56,466 bases of DNA from a virus: positions 1-56,466 of the IMG/VR virus record IMGVR_UViG_3300027728_000001. The stretch is one strand, 5' to 3'. Under the pieces are notes generated by a model. That model saw only the letters and a program-made list of their open reading frames with translations, did no database searches and was not told the DNA's origin. Shown in pieces: positions 1 to 8,424 of the stretch. Within the stretch, counting starts at the first letter, position 1. Every line of letters starts with the position of its first letter. Both the position numbers and the translations under genes were made by a program.

Positions 1-91
1 CAGTCAGCGGCGGCACCACTATCGCCGGTGCAGTCCAAGATACGACTGCCTGAGCGTTGCCTGCCGTGGCAGTGACGCCCGTGGGGGCGGC
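1..91. repeat. Terminal direct repeat (circular-assembly overlap)
   Basis: These 91 bases recur exactly at 56376-56466. The tail-fibre reading frame continues across the join: 2317 bases at the left end plus 833 at the right give 1,050 whole codons. That makes an assembly overlap of a circular or circularly permuted genome far more likely than a biological terminal repeat. The copy at the right end is redundant. Confidence 0.95.
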
Positions 92-2317
92 GGGCGTGAA
101 GAATTCCCAGCGTGCGTCGTCGCCGCCACCCCCAGGCCCAACCTCTGCGTACACACTGCCCGTCCACGCAAAGAGCCGGCCGGAATCGCTGGCGAGATAC
201 AGCGTTGCCGATGCACCAGTAGCAGGGAATCCAGCAGGGGTAGCAGCAGATACGACCGATGTGCCGCCTGCGACCGTCACCGCGCCTGTCGATCCATTAA
301 CGCTGGTCACAGGGCCGTACAGGGCTGCTTGGGTAGCAAAGTCGGTGATGGCCGATGCGGGGTGCGTGTGGGCTGTAGGCGTGCGGGAGTCACTGAGACG
401 GGCGTCCGTAGTTACCACAACTGCCGAGCCACCAACGGTCACCGCCCCCGCTGAAGAGACACGCAACCTCTCAACGCCGCCCGTACTGACAGCGATGGTG
501 TCAGCACTTGGGAAGAAAAGCCCTGTATTCGTATCGGTCAGCGATGTGACTGAAGGAGCCGCTGCCGTACCGGCTGGGCCGACTTGGAACGCTGTGCTGT
601 CAAACCGAAACCTTTCCGACCCACCCACAAAGAACTTGTGGTGCCCGTCGCCGGCTTGGTTGTACAGCATCGTCCGACCGGCCACGTAGTTGGTGATGTA
701 CAGATCACCCGCCGTGAGCTGCGACAACTGACCAGAGCCTGCCGCACCCGTGAGATTGAGGATCGCATCCGTGCCAGTGGAAATGGTGGTGATGCCAGTG
801 ACCGTGCCGCCAGTGATCGGCAGATAGGCAGTGGATGCCGCCGTGGCGATAGTCCCTAGCCCCAGAGTCGTTCGGCTCGTCGCCGCATCCGCATCATCCA
901 AGATGCTTCTGGCGAAGGCGGTGCAGGTGATTTCTTGGACGACACCCGCCCCCGCCGCAGAGCGACCTAAGATCCTGTCGGTAGCAGAGACGTCCTGGAG
1001 CTTGGCGTAGGTGACGGCGTTATTGTCAATCGTCCATGTCGCCCCAGTTCCCGAGACAGTGATGTCACCCTTGTCTCCATCCGTGACACCAGCCCCGCCT
1101 GCCGAGACGGTTACAGCCCCAGTGAGTCCGTTGACGCTGGTCACTGGCCCATACAACGCTGCTTGCGCAGCGAAGTCAGTGATCTGTGAAGCAGTGTGCG
1201 TATGCGTTGTGGGCACCCTTGCATCTGACAGACGCGCGTCGTTCCCTTGGCAAAAGCTCCCGGCTGCAGTGCCGAAAGTGCCAGCAGCCAGAACACCAGA
1301 GGTCGTCGTAATGATTGGGACGCCGGCCGTTGTCCCGATAGCGCCAGCGTTGGTCAGGTTGCCGTGCGTATGGGCTGTCGGAGTGCGGGCGTTGGTCAGG
1401 CGGGCATCTACGGTCAACACAACATTGGCAGAGAGCCTGGCGTCTGCAAGCGTGCCGGCCACCAAGTCTGTGGCGCTCGTAGTAGCTGCCGGGATCGCAG
1501 GCTTGTTGGTTAGGTCTACGTAGGAGCCCGTTGTCGCAACGCCCGCGAGCCCTGACACTTGGGCTGCAGTGTGGGTGTGCGTGGCAGGGGCATAGGAACC
1601 CGAAGCCTGCTTGCCATCCAAGGCCGTCTGCAAGTTCGTAATTTGCGATATTGCCAAAGCCAACGGGTCTGTGCCACCCGCAGCGTGCGTACCACTGTGT
1701 GCGTTTGGCGTGCGGGCATTTGTCAGGCGTGAGTCAGTCGTCAGAACCACGTTGGCTGAAAGGCGAGCGTCAGCGAGGGTGCCTGACACAACATCCGTGG
1801 CGGCATGGGTGTGCGACACAGGGGTGCGGGCGTCACTAAGCCTGGCATCACCCGTAAGCACCACGTTGGCAGAAAGCCTGGCGTCGGGCAGTGTGCCAGA
1901 GGTAATGTCTGTGGCAGGGTGGGCGTGCGCAGTCGGTGTGCGGGCGTTGGTGAGCCGCGCATCGCCTGTGAGGACGACATTGGCCGAGAGCCTCGCATCG
2001 GCCAGAGTTCCAGAGGTCAGGTTACTGGCATTCGTATTGACCGCAGGGGCCGCAGCAGCGACCGCCGCAGTGAAGTCCGACACCTGGCTGGCTTGGATAC
2101 TGATCGGGTCGCTTCCGCCGGCAGCGTGGTTCGCTCCATGCCCCGTTGTGTCGGCAGACTTATAGGGCAGTGAGTTCCAGCGGGTAAGACCGTCACCTAC
2201 CTTGCTGCGCCGGCTGTCTGTTTCGTAGCCCTCTTCACCCGCAAGCAACAATGGGTTCTTCGCCGCCCAGCGAGCAGCCGTTCCGCGTCGGAGTTGAACC
2301 CGCTGGTTGCCAGCCAT
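1..2317 (-). CDS. Long tail fibre, N-terminal 772 codons (continues across the contig join)
   Basis: An open frame starts with ATG at 2317, overlapping the stop of the upstream gene as TAATG, and runs off base 1 without a stop. It continues at 56375 and stops at 55543, giving 1,049 aa. The N-terminus (about residues 1-60) is a basic segment probably anchoring the fibre. Residues about 95-290 carry repeats built on GTLADARLSANVVL and DARLTNARTP, typical of phage fibres. Then come a TTLGLGTIAT-type segment, a TNTGLFFPSADTIAV segment and an FN3 domain that spans the join. It is probably a trimeric host-recognition fibre. Low sequence complexity makes finer assignment unsafe. Confidence 0.9.
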   Translation of the reverse strand, partial: MAGNQRVQLRRGTAARWAAKNPLLLAGEEGYETDSRRSKVGDGLTRWNSLPYKSADTTGHGANHAAGGSDPISIQASQVSDFTAAVAAAAPAVNTNASNLTSGTLADARLSANVVLTGDARLTNARTPTAHAHPATDITSGTLPDARLSANVVLTGDARLSDARTPVSHTHAATDVVSGTLADARLSANVVLTTDSRLTNARTPNAHSGTHAAGGTDPLALAISQITNLQTALDGKQASGSYAPATHTHTAAQVSGLAGVATTGSYVDLTNKPAIPAATTSATDLVAGTLADARLSANVVLTVDARLTNARTPTAHTHGNLTNAGAIGTTAGVPIITTTSGVLAAGTFGTAAGSFCQGNDARLSDARVPTTHTHTASQITDFAAQAALYGPVTSVNGLTGAVTVSAGGAGVTDGDKGDITVSGTGATWTIDNNAVTYAKLQDVSATDRILGRSAAGAGVVQEITCTAFARSILDDADAATSRTTLGLGTIATAASTAYLPITGGTVTGITTISTGTDAILNLTGAAGSGQLSQLTAGDLYITNYVAGRTMLYNQAGDGHHKFFVGGSERFRFDSTAFQVGPAGTAAAPSVTSLTDTNTGLFFPSADTIAVSTGGVERLRVSSAGAVTVGGSAVVVTTDARLSDSRTPTAHTHPASAITDFATQAALYGPVTSVNGSTGAVTVAGGTSVVSAATPAGFPATGASATLYLASDSGRLFAWTGSVYAEVGPGGGGDDARWEFFTPAAPTGVTATAGNAQAVVSWTAPAIVVPPLT

Positions 2318-2850
2318 TAGCGCCCCTTTGCCCTGTAGGCGTGCTTCTCAATGACCTGCTCTCGCAACTCACCGACCTTAGCGCCGGGATTCAGTCGCTT
2401 GGCCTTCGCAACCTCTTCGTTAACGATTGTCTCGCTGATCAGCTTGCGCTTCGGAGGGGCAGGGCCTGGGTCGTAGTTGACCGTACCGGAGACAGTCAGA
2501 CGACGCTTGTGGGCCACCTGCAGGATGTCGTCGTTGCTAGACACCCATGCCGCCGGATCACACCAGCCCCGGTGGTCTGCAATGCCACCGCAATAATGCT
2601 TGCCCGAGATGCTGATCCCTGCCTTCTTGGCTTCAGCGGCTACGTACTTGGCCTGCTTAATGGGCATGTCGTTAAGCTGCTGGTTGTTCATTCTGCCTTC
2701 CATGTAAGCACGGTCGGTGCCGGAAGTGCCAGGAGGAGACTGAAGCGCGCACATCTCTGCGAACCGTGGGTCTTGGCCGTCCGCAATCATCTTGCGGTAG
2801 TGCGACTGAACGGCGTGCGATGCGAGGTAGATAGACTGCGGGAGTTCCAT
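2317..2850 (-). CDS. Conserved phage structural protein of unknown function, downstream of portal
   Basis: A 177-aa, mostly alpha-helical, Lys-rich protein. It follows the portal gene by 3 bp and overlaps the fibre start by TAATG, so it is in the packaging/connector operon. Residues about 12-60 contain a Met/Gln-rich segment (IADGQDPRFAEMCALQSPPG) and residues about 84-95 contain a Cys/His pair region (HYCGG, HRGWC). A small connector or minor virion role is inferred from position only. Confidence 0.75.
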   Translation of the reverse strand: MELPQSIYLASHAVQSHYRKMIADGQDPRFAEMCALQSPPGTSGTDRAYMEGRMNNQQLNDMPIKQAKYVAAEAKKAGISISGKHYCGGIADHRGWCDPAAWVSSNDDILQVAHKRRLTVSGTVNYDPGPAPPKRKLISETIVNEEVAKAKRLNPGAKVGELREQVIEKHAYRAKGR

Positions 2851-2853
2851 AGA

Positions 2854-4824
2854 TCACTGTCCTTCGGGGGGAGGAGGTGGGCCTTCGGGCGGCGGTGGTG
2901 GAGGTGGTGGCACCATGTACCGCGTGACATCGACGTTCATAGCCTTGCCCCAGTCTTCCAAGAGCGCGTTGAACAGCTCTGGGCGACCGGCCTGGAGCAA
3001 GCCCTGACTGATCGGGGCCATAATCTGCATGGCCTGCGTGATGTTTTCGATGCGTGTCGAATTGTTTGGCTTACGCGCTGAGCCAGCTTCCACGCGGTAG
3101 CTGTACTCACGCACTACCGACTCTGGGTCTTCGCCCTGTACGTGCATCTGCCAAGCCTGTGCAGCCATCGGGCCAAGCAGCGGAGCAACGTCCTGTGGGT
3201 TGATGAGCCACCTCGCCAGGAGCGCTTCCTTGCGGGCGCAGAGCGACAGGGCGTCTTCCAATATATTTGCGTAATCGTCAGGCCTGACCGAAATCTGCTC
3301 AGCCTTCACGGTCGCTTCTGCAGCCGACCTAAACTGATTTCTGGTCATCCCGTAAATGAGTTCTGTCAATCCGACTCTGCGATCAAACAGATCCGTGACC
3401 TCGCTGATGATCTGGTACATGTCCGATGACACACCCGGCATAGTGAACACCGAGATCACATCGTTGACCGACCGGCCGATGGCTTCAGCAATCTCCACCA
3501 CCTTAAAGCCGCCTTCGTCCTTCTCTAGGATCTTGGCTTTGAGGTTTTCGTCAGCAGACTTCGCTACACCGATCAGCACCTGCGAGCTAGTCGCAATGCG
3601 GGTTGCCAAGAACGACATCGCCCAATTAATAAATCGCAGCTCTCCGATCCCCGGACGGATCAGCGAGATCGGCCAGCTATAGCCCGGCTTGCCATGCCAG
3701 GCGAGCGGAGTGAACGGCCAGCCGTTGGGTTCTGCCCAGAAGGGGATCGGCCACTGTGCTGCTAGGAACATCCCTTGCGAGACACCTGTCTCATCGACTT
3801 CTTCTTGGAGAAGGGCTTCGGGCATGTTGAGCGGGTAGTCAATCCCCTCTGCCACAGCGAGGTAGCAGTTGGGGCCGAAGGCGTCGAACTTGCCACGCAG
3901 CTCTTTGTCGGCATCTTTCAGCCGGTCGCCAAACCCGCTCTTGGAATAGACCTCCCAGTAGCACAGGAGATCGTTGCTCTTGCCCAGCTTCCGCTTGTAC
4001 TCCTGGCCTCGCTCACCCGCATCGGCACGGGATGCGTAGCTCTCCATGTGGCCCTGGAGCTGCTCACGGGATAGGCCAAACTTCGCAGCCACCTCATCGA
4101 CGGGTTGAATGCGCTTCCGTGCGGCCCAGCGAATGTCCTCATACTCATCTGCGTCCGGATCCCAGACGAGATTGTCGATGGTGTCATAGAAGCTCCCGGC
4201 CATCTTCACCGTAGCACCGGGTGGAGAATAAAGCTCATGCCACCAGACGCCAGCACCTTTGATGAACGCTTCTTCTACGACCTTGCGGCTGTGCTTCTTC
4301 AGATCCAACTCATTCGGCGTGTAGTTGAGATAATCCTCCAAGAGCTTGGAGACGAGCTTGCGGCGTTCCAGCATCATCTGCTGGTCTTGCAGGCCCTGCT
4401 GGTACATCTGCATCTGGGGGTCGGGCATCATCACCATCTGGCCGTCTGGGCCGATGATCGGCTGGCCATCTGGCCCCATGGCCGGCACGGGAGGCTGCGG
4501 CATAATCCCCAGCATCTCAGCCCCAATGATCGGGTACTCTTTCGGAGTCACCGTTCTAGCGGGGTTGCGATGGTGGATGACCGCTGTGAACAGCCGCACA
4601 GCCTCCCACACCCGGTTGACCTGCATGCGGAATGCCGGGGGGGACATTCCTTTGTTGTAGCCGCGTTCCCCGCGGGCATACCCATCCTGCCACATAAAGT
4701 CTGGGTCGCCGGCAAAGAAGTTCATCGCCTCATCGGCGTCTGCCTGGAACGGACGCTTGTGCGTCTGCGCTTGCTTAATGCACTCTAACCAGCGTTTGAC
4801 TATGGGGCGAAGCGGTTTTTCCAT
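2854..4824 (-). CDS. Portal protein
   Basis: This 656-aa protein has the usual length for a podovirus portal, the dodecameric ring at the capsid vertex that connects to the tail and to the packaging motor. It lies just after the large terminase and a small SH3-like gene. The N-terminal half is rich in Trp/Tyr/Arg (FMWQDGYARGERGYNKG). A Met/Gln/Pro-rich loop near residues 108-150 (PQPPVPAMGPDGQPIIGP) resembles insertions found in several portals. The C-terminus is a run of Pro and Glu (PPPPPPPPEGPPPP). SD AGGAG sits 6 nt before ATG at 4824. Assignment rests on length, composition and gene order, with no single diagnostic motif. Confidence 0.85.
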   Translation of the reverse strand: MEKPLRPIVKRWLECIKQAQTHKRPFQADADEAMNFFAGDPDFMWQDGYARGERGYNKGMSPPAFRMQVNRVWEAVRLFTAVIHHRNPARTVTPKEYPIIGAEMLGIMPQPPVPAMGPDGQPIIGPDGQMVMMPDPQMQMYQQGLQDQQMMLERRKLVSKLLEDYLNYTPNELDLKKHSRKVVEEAFIKGAGVWWHELYSPPGATVKMAGSFYDTIDNLVWDPDADEYEDIRWAARKRIQPVDEVAAKFGLSREQLQGHMESYASRADAGERGQEYKRKLGKSNDLLCYWEVYSKSGFGDRLKDADKELRGKFDAFGPNCYLAVAEGIDYPLNMPEALLQEEVDETGVSQGMFLAAQWPIPFWAEPNGWPFTPLAWHGKPGYSWPISLIRPGIGELRFINWAMSFLATRIATSSQVLIGVAKSADENLKAKILEKDEGGFKVVEIAEAIGRSVNDVISVFTMPGVSSDMYQIISEVTDLFDRRVGLTELIYGMTRNQFRSAAEATVKAEQISVRPDDYANILEDALSLCARKEALLARWLINPQDVAPLLGPMAAQAWQMHVQGEDPESVVREYSYRVEAGSARKPNNSTRIENITQAMQIMAPISQGLLQAGRPELFNALLEDWGKAMNVDVTRYMVPPPPPPPPEGPPPPPEGQ

Positions 4825-4830
4825 GCAGGA

Positions 4831-4850
4831 CTCCTATTAGCCAGTGTCCC
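4831..4850 (-). promoter_or_regulatory. Weak copy of the CACT/TATAG late-promoter-like element before portal
   Basis: The minus-strand sequence GGGACACTGGCTAATAGGAG resembles the two stronger elements at 16326-16344 and 54256-54274 (CCACTRRCCTATAG). It overlaps the SD of the portal gene and abuts the stop of the gene before it, so the likeness could be coincidental. Confidence 0.25.
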
Positions 4851-5171
4851 TTAGCGGGGTTTCCGGGCCTCAATCTCGGCTACCTTCTTTTCCAGCAGGG
4901 CGACCTTCTCGGCCAGGATGGCGTTTTTCTGGGGCTTGTACTCCCAGAATCCATACTCAGCCCAGGCTGGGAACTGCTCCACACCCGGATCGGTGGTGTG
5001 ATGCACGCTGGCTTTCTCAGTCCCGCCATAGCCCGGGGACACGGCCCACAGGGTCAGCGTCCGTGACGAAACCCTTGTCACCATCGCTGGCACGGCGTCC
5101 GCACCGGCATGTACCCGGAACAACACCCAGTCGCCCACTTCGGCTACCGGCATTACATAACTATCGCTCAT
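4851..5171 (-). CDS. Small phage protein with SH3-like N-terminus and coiled-coil C-terminus
   Basis: A 106-aa protein between large terminase and portal. Residues 8-60 form a beta-rich module (VGDWVLFRV, PAMVTRVSSRTLTLWAVSP) like small SH3 barrels. Residues 75-106 are a Lys/Glu coiled coil (AILAEKVALLEKKVAEIEARK). It starts 4 nt inside the terminase gene end, which points to translational coupling. Small proteins of this build often sit next to phage terminases. Their role is unknown. Confidence 0.7.
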   Translation of the reverse strand: MSDSYVMPVAEVGDWVLFRVHAGADAVPAMVTRVSSRTLTLWAVSPGYGGTEKASVHHTTDPGVEQFPAWAEYGFWEYKPQKNAILAEKVALLEKKVAEIEARKPR

Positions 5172-6841
5172 CGTCTGCTCCCCATAGGCCCAAGAATAAT
5201 GCAGGAGTCATCGGACTTCTGCTCTCTGCGGCGTTTATCCGCAAGATACTTAACCCACCAAGGATCTGGGCCATGCGTCTTTGGTGGGCTGTGATAATCT
5301 GGCTCATAGGCACAGAGGTATTCGACCGACTGAACGGCATGCACTTCGCCCCGTGTCTGCGGTTCGTCGGTGACATATACCTGGCCGTTGACGTTTGTGG
5401 TCTTCTTGCGGTAGCGGCGAATCTCCCGCATTAGATTAGGGCAGGAGCCCTCCAAGAACTTCAGCCCCACGCTCCCGTCGCCGCGGATGTGCAGCATCTG
5501 CCTTACTAGGGCAGTGCGGGCGCGGATGTCATCTGATCCGGGGATAAACCCATGCCCGCTGAGCTGGGCACGTATGCCTCTCTTCTTTAGCTCTTCGGAA
5601 TAAAGCTCATGGGGGAGACGACCGGAGCCCAAGTCCCGCAGCATGCCACCGTGCATGTCGATGATGAAGTTGTAGAAGTGCTGACCATCTGCCTTCTGAG
5701 CAAACTGTTCGCCAAAGATCAATGCGTTGGCTTGGCGGATATACAACTCATCATAGATCAGCAGGTACTTCTCATCGGGAGGGACAGCACCAAACACGCA
5801 CGCCAAGACGGTGTGCCCCGGGTCAATCGCTACGTACCGCGTCCAGTTCTGTGGTACTTGGCCAGCGGGTAGATCCTCTCTCCGCAGTACATGCACCGCA
5901 GGATTGAAGGTCGGATACATAAGCGTGGACTCTGTGGTGAACTCGCCCTCCGCTCGCATGCGAAGCTCGTCCACTCCCAAGGCAGACCACCGCTCAATGT
6001 TCTTCTGCTTTTCCTCTTGGTCGATGTGGGCGTTATCCAGAAACCGCAGGGTGAACTTCTTAATAATCGGGCATGGCTGTTCTTCCGCTTTCTCTGCACG
6101 TTCACACAACCCCAGCAACGCATCGTTTTTACTATGTGGCATAGCCGACCAAACGAACCGGCCTTTGCGGTCTGCGAGCCTAGCCTGCATCTCACCCACC
6201 CAACGCTCATTGTTAATATCCTCGTCAATATGTACCAAATCGGCCTGAAAACCTTGCGGAGGCTCACCTTCTGAGGAGAAACAATTAATAGTCCAGCCGT
6301 TCGTAAGCTCTGCCTTGTTGAGGTATCCGGCGTTCTTCAGCACCCAACTCATATCCTTAATCATCCGCGGAGGGATCAGCGGTGGGGCGGGCTTAGCTTT
6401 AGTCGGATCGTCTATGCCGGGGCGGAAGGCTCGCCACTGGCCCGTCTCCAGATCGCGGATGATTTTGAAGGCACCAGCACGGAAGAGCATCGGAACAACC
6501 ACTAGGCCAATGTGTGGCCAGTTACGCCCGATGATTACTAGGTTGCCGTTTTCTTTGGGATACTTTCCGTACGGGTCTTGTCCTGTGGCGGCGCGGGCGT
6601 CTTCGATGAAGCTTGCGGCCGACTTCCCTGAGCGATTTCCGCCGATGAGCAATCGCTCGCTGACCATGCAGCGATGGAACTCTTCCTGCTTCTCCATCGG
6701 GACATAGAGCTTCAGGGCTTCTAGCCGGCGATCCGCCAGCTCCACCTGCACCTCACGCAACTGCGAGATCGCATGCTGAGTGAGATGCGGAGCGGGAGCG
6801 TCAGGGATTGGCGGCGTTGGTCGCTTGGGATGCTTTCTCAT
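5168..6841 (-). CDS. terL: Terminase large subunit (packaging ATPase and nuclease)
   Basis: A 557-aa motor that pumps DNA into the prohead and cuts the concatemer. Walker A is GGNRSGKS at residues 67-74, a classic terminase form. The Walker B/catalytic acid region is VHIDED. The C-terminal RNase H-like nuclease shows the first metal-binding Asp in YVAIDPGHTV and another Asp in FIIDMHGG. ATG at 6841 overlaps the stop of the small subunit gene as ATGA with no SD of its own, so translation is probably coupled. Confidence 0.95.
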   Translation of the reverse strand: MRKHPKRPTPPIPDAPAPHLTQHAISQLREVQVELADRRLEALKLYVPMEKQEEFHRCMVSERLLIGGNRSGKSAASFIEDARAATGQDPYGKYPKENGNLVIIGRNWPHIGLVVVPMLFRAGAFKIIRDLETGQWRAFRPGIDDPTKAKPAPPLIPPRMIKDMSWVLKNAGYLNKAELTNGWTINCFSSEGEPPQGFQADLVHIDEDINNERWVGEMQARLADRKGRFVWSAMPHSKNDALLGLCERAEKAEEQPCPIIKKFTLRFLDNAHIDQEEKQKNIERWSALGVDELRMRAEGEFTTESTLMYPTFNPAVHVLRREDLPAGQVPQNWTRYVAIDPGHTVLACVFGAVPPDEKYLLIYDELYIRQANALIFGEQFAQKADGQHFYNFIIDMHGGMLRDLGSGRLPHELYSEELKKRGIRAQLSGHGFIPGSDDIRARTALVRQMLHIRGDGSVGLKFLEGSCPNLMREIRRYRKKTTNVNGQVYVTDEPQTRGEVHAVQSVEYLCAYEPDYHSPPKTHGPDPWWVKYLADKRRREQKSDDSCIILGPMGSRR

Positions 6842-6992
6842 ACGGGTGGTGTTCCCCGCAGCCCTGGCTCTTGTCCACTAGCGGGAACTCCCACGCTGTC
6901 GCTCTCGGCTGCGGGGGGAATCTCCGACACTCCCCCACCCATGCCTGCGGGCGGTTCGGGGTGAAATACTGGCACGTTTCGCACTGCTTCAC
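6801..6992 (-). CDS. Small Cys-rich zinc-ribbon-like protein, fully overprinted on the terminase genes
   Basis: A 63-aa protein with C4xxC7, GECRRFPPQP, FPLV and GCGEHH, the pattern of a widespread small phage/bacterial Cys protein in which C, C, C, C and H probably bind a metal. GTG at 6992 has an excellent SD (GGAGG, 6 nt spacing). All of it lies inside other genes: 155 nt overlap the small terminase tail in another frame and 41 nt overlap the start of terL. In the overlap, the terminase-small tail is a low-complexity Pro/Gly/Ser stretch, as expected if this protein constrains the DNA. Confidence 0.75.
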   Translation of the reverse strand: MKQCETCQYFTPNRPQAWVGECRRFPPQPRATAWEFPLVDKSQGCGEHHPYEKASQATNAANP

Positions 6993-7506
6993 TCTTGGCC
7001 TCCAGTCTTACGGGCTTGCCATCTACCTGCATAGAAAGTGCCGCGGCGAGAACGTCACGCCGGTACTGCGCCTCTAGCTCTTCTTCAGTCATCAGATCCA
7101 AGGGCTTCTTGGAACCACCCATTGCCGTGTTGTTGACGATCAGACGCATCACGCTGTCTAGCTGCTTCGTACGGAAAGCGCCACCGGCAGGAGCGTCAAA
7201 GAACTGCTTCATAAACGCCCCGGCGAATCCATCAGTGCCACCGAAGTACCGCATCAACACTTCTAGGAGTTCGGAAGAATGGGGGATGTTGGCGCCACCC
7301 AGCCGAGACGATGCGATAAACAGATCCACCGCCCCACGTTCGATCTCGTCTAGCTTCCGATTGCGCTTCCCATTACGCACCTTCTTTTCATGGGCATTGC
7401 GGCACTTCCGACAGCGAGCGTGAAACCCGTCTTTGCTCTTATGCCAATTGGTTGGCGTCAGTTCGTAGCTGTGCCCACACTGGATGCAGGCCTTAAGGTT
7501 CGACAT
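6838..7506 (-). CDS. Probable terminase small subunit with N-terminal zinc ribbon
   Basis: A 222-aa protein directly upstream of terL, overlapping it by ATGA. The N-terminus has a CxxC...CxxC ribbon (CIQCGH, CRKCRN; residues 7-37) like those in phage HNH/endonuclease VII-type proteins. The middle is helical (FAGAFMKQFFDAPAGG, EELEAQYRRDVLAAAL). The role, recognising phage DNA and loading the motor, is inferred from position and size. The zinc ribbon is unusual for a small terminase, and a DNA-binding regulator is an alternative. The last 50 residues are low complexity and overprinted by the gene at 6801-6992. Confidence 0.6.
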   Translation of the reverse strand: MSNLKACIQCGHSYELTPTNWHKSKDGFHARCRKCRNAHEKKVRNGKRNRKLDEIERGAVDLFIASSRLGGANIPHSSELLEVLMRYFGGTDGFAGAFMKQFFDAPAGGAFRTKQLDSVMRLIVNNTAMGGSKKPLDLMTEEELEAQYRRDVLAAALSMQVDGKPVRLEAKSEAVRNVPVFHPEPPAGMGGGVSEIPPAAESDSVGVPASGQEPGLRGTPPV

Positions 7507-8371
7507 GGGTCGGCTTCACCGTCCAGTTAGGTCGGAGATCCATCAGCTTCACACCGTTGTCATAGCCGCTCTGCCAGCACTGCTTCAGCTTGGCACTGAC
7601 ATCTACGGCTTGGATCACCTGTGGCTTGCCGACGCACTTGGGCTTCCAATGACCAGCCCATGCATCCCAGTTACAGAACACCGGGTTGTAGCCCAGCTTC
7701 TGCGTGCCCGTGAGAGACAGGTCACGGGTCATCGTCACATCCTCAGTGGATGCCTTTTCAGCTTGGTACTTGTCGGGGTACTCATAGTAGAACCAAGGCT
7801 TGTCTTCTTCGGTCTGCGGTTCGGTGATGTCAAAAGCCCGCATGTCATACATAATCAAACCCGTTGGCAGGGCTGCGCATTCTTGGATGCCCGCCATCTT
7901 GGCGCCAGTGTCACGGTCGATCATCTCCAGCCGAAAGTCTGGGTTGGCGTTGTGCGACTGCTGGGCCTGCCAGCGGAAGACGTACACGCTCTCATTGGGT
8001 GGCGGGCCGCAGTAGGGGGCACCAATCACCACCGGCCCCTTGGCGTAGTGGGCCACCAAGAAGTCAAAGGACGATTCAATGAACGGCTTAGTGTGTTCTT
8101 CGCCAGCGTACAGATCCGGCTTCATATCCGAATCCACCATCACCAAGATGTCTACCCCGTACTCCCGGGCCATCAACACGGACTTGTTCCGAGTCATAGT
8201 AATGGGAGTGTCAGAGAGGTTCCATACTCGCACATCAAAGATCCGTGGATCCTGAGTGAGCGTGGAGATGGTCGGAATCATCCATTCACGGATGTCTGGC
8301 ACTTCCGATGAAATGCCGCCGTTGCCACCGTAAGAAAACGTGCAGAAGCCGACACTAAATTTCTGCTGCAT
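7493..8371 (-). CDS. GT-A-fold glycosyltransferase-like protein
   Basis: A 292-aa protein with a likely DxD metal/nucleotide-sugar motif in ILVMVDSDMKPD, preceded by an N-terminal beta-alpha region (FSVGFCTFSYGG, PITMTRNKSVLMARE) as in GT-A enzymes. The C-terminal half has many aromatic residues (KPWFYYEYPD, NWDAWAGHWKP). It probably transfers a sugar, perhaps to a virion protein or host surface. The acceptor cannot be inferred. ATG at 8371 is preferred over the upstream GTG because GAGG sits 5 nt before it. It is the first gene after a good promoter at 8396-8424. Confidence 0.65.
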   Translation of the reverse strand: MQQKFSVGFCTFSYGGNGGISSEVPDIREWMIPTISTLTQDPRIFDVRVWNLSDTPITMTRNKSVLMAREYGVDILVMVDSDMKPDLYAGEEHTKPFIESSFDFLVAHYAKGPVVIGAPYCGPPPNESVYVFRWQAQQSHNANPDFRLEMIDRDTGAKMAGIQECAALPTGLIMYDMRAFDITEPQTEEDKPWFYYEYPDKYQAEKASTEDVTMTRDLSLTGTQKLGYNPVFCNWDAWAGHWKPKCVGKPQVIQAVDVSAKLKQCWQSGYDNGVKLMDLRPNWTVKPTHVEP

Positions 8372-8390
8372 AAACACCTCGGGGGTAGGT
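8372..8390 (-). promoter_or_regulatory. SD-sequestering hairpin before the glycosyltransferase
   Basis: Minus-strand ACACCT-ACCCCCG-AGGTGT can form a 6-bp hairpin that buries the GAGG Shine-Dalgarno of the 8371 gene. This may tune translation. No further support is visible. Confidence 0.35.
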
Positions 8391-8395
8391 GTACA

Positions 8396-8424
8396 AGTTT
8401 ACACTTTGTGCAATCTTCTGTCAA
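8396..8424 (-). promoter_or_regulatory. Sigma-70-type promoter for glycosyltransferase, terminases and portal
   Basis: On the minus strand TTGACA (8419-8424) is followed by exactly 17 nt and then TAAACT (8396-8401). The -35 matches the consensus fully and the -10 matches 4 of 6 bases. It overlaps the stop codon of the gene before it and lies about 25 nt upstream of the glycosyltransferase start. Confidence 0.6.

Noticed and set aside
1-91. Biological terminal repeat of a T7-like genome
   Set aside because: The fibre gene reads through the join, so the repeat is an assembly overlap.
2251-3081. Large plus-strand frames over the portal and fibre region
   Set aside because: They run antisense to well-supported structural genes and show no domains or RBS. 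Typical high-GC shadows.
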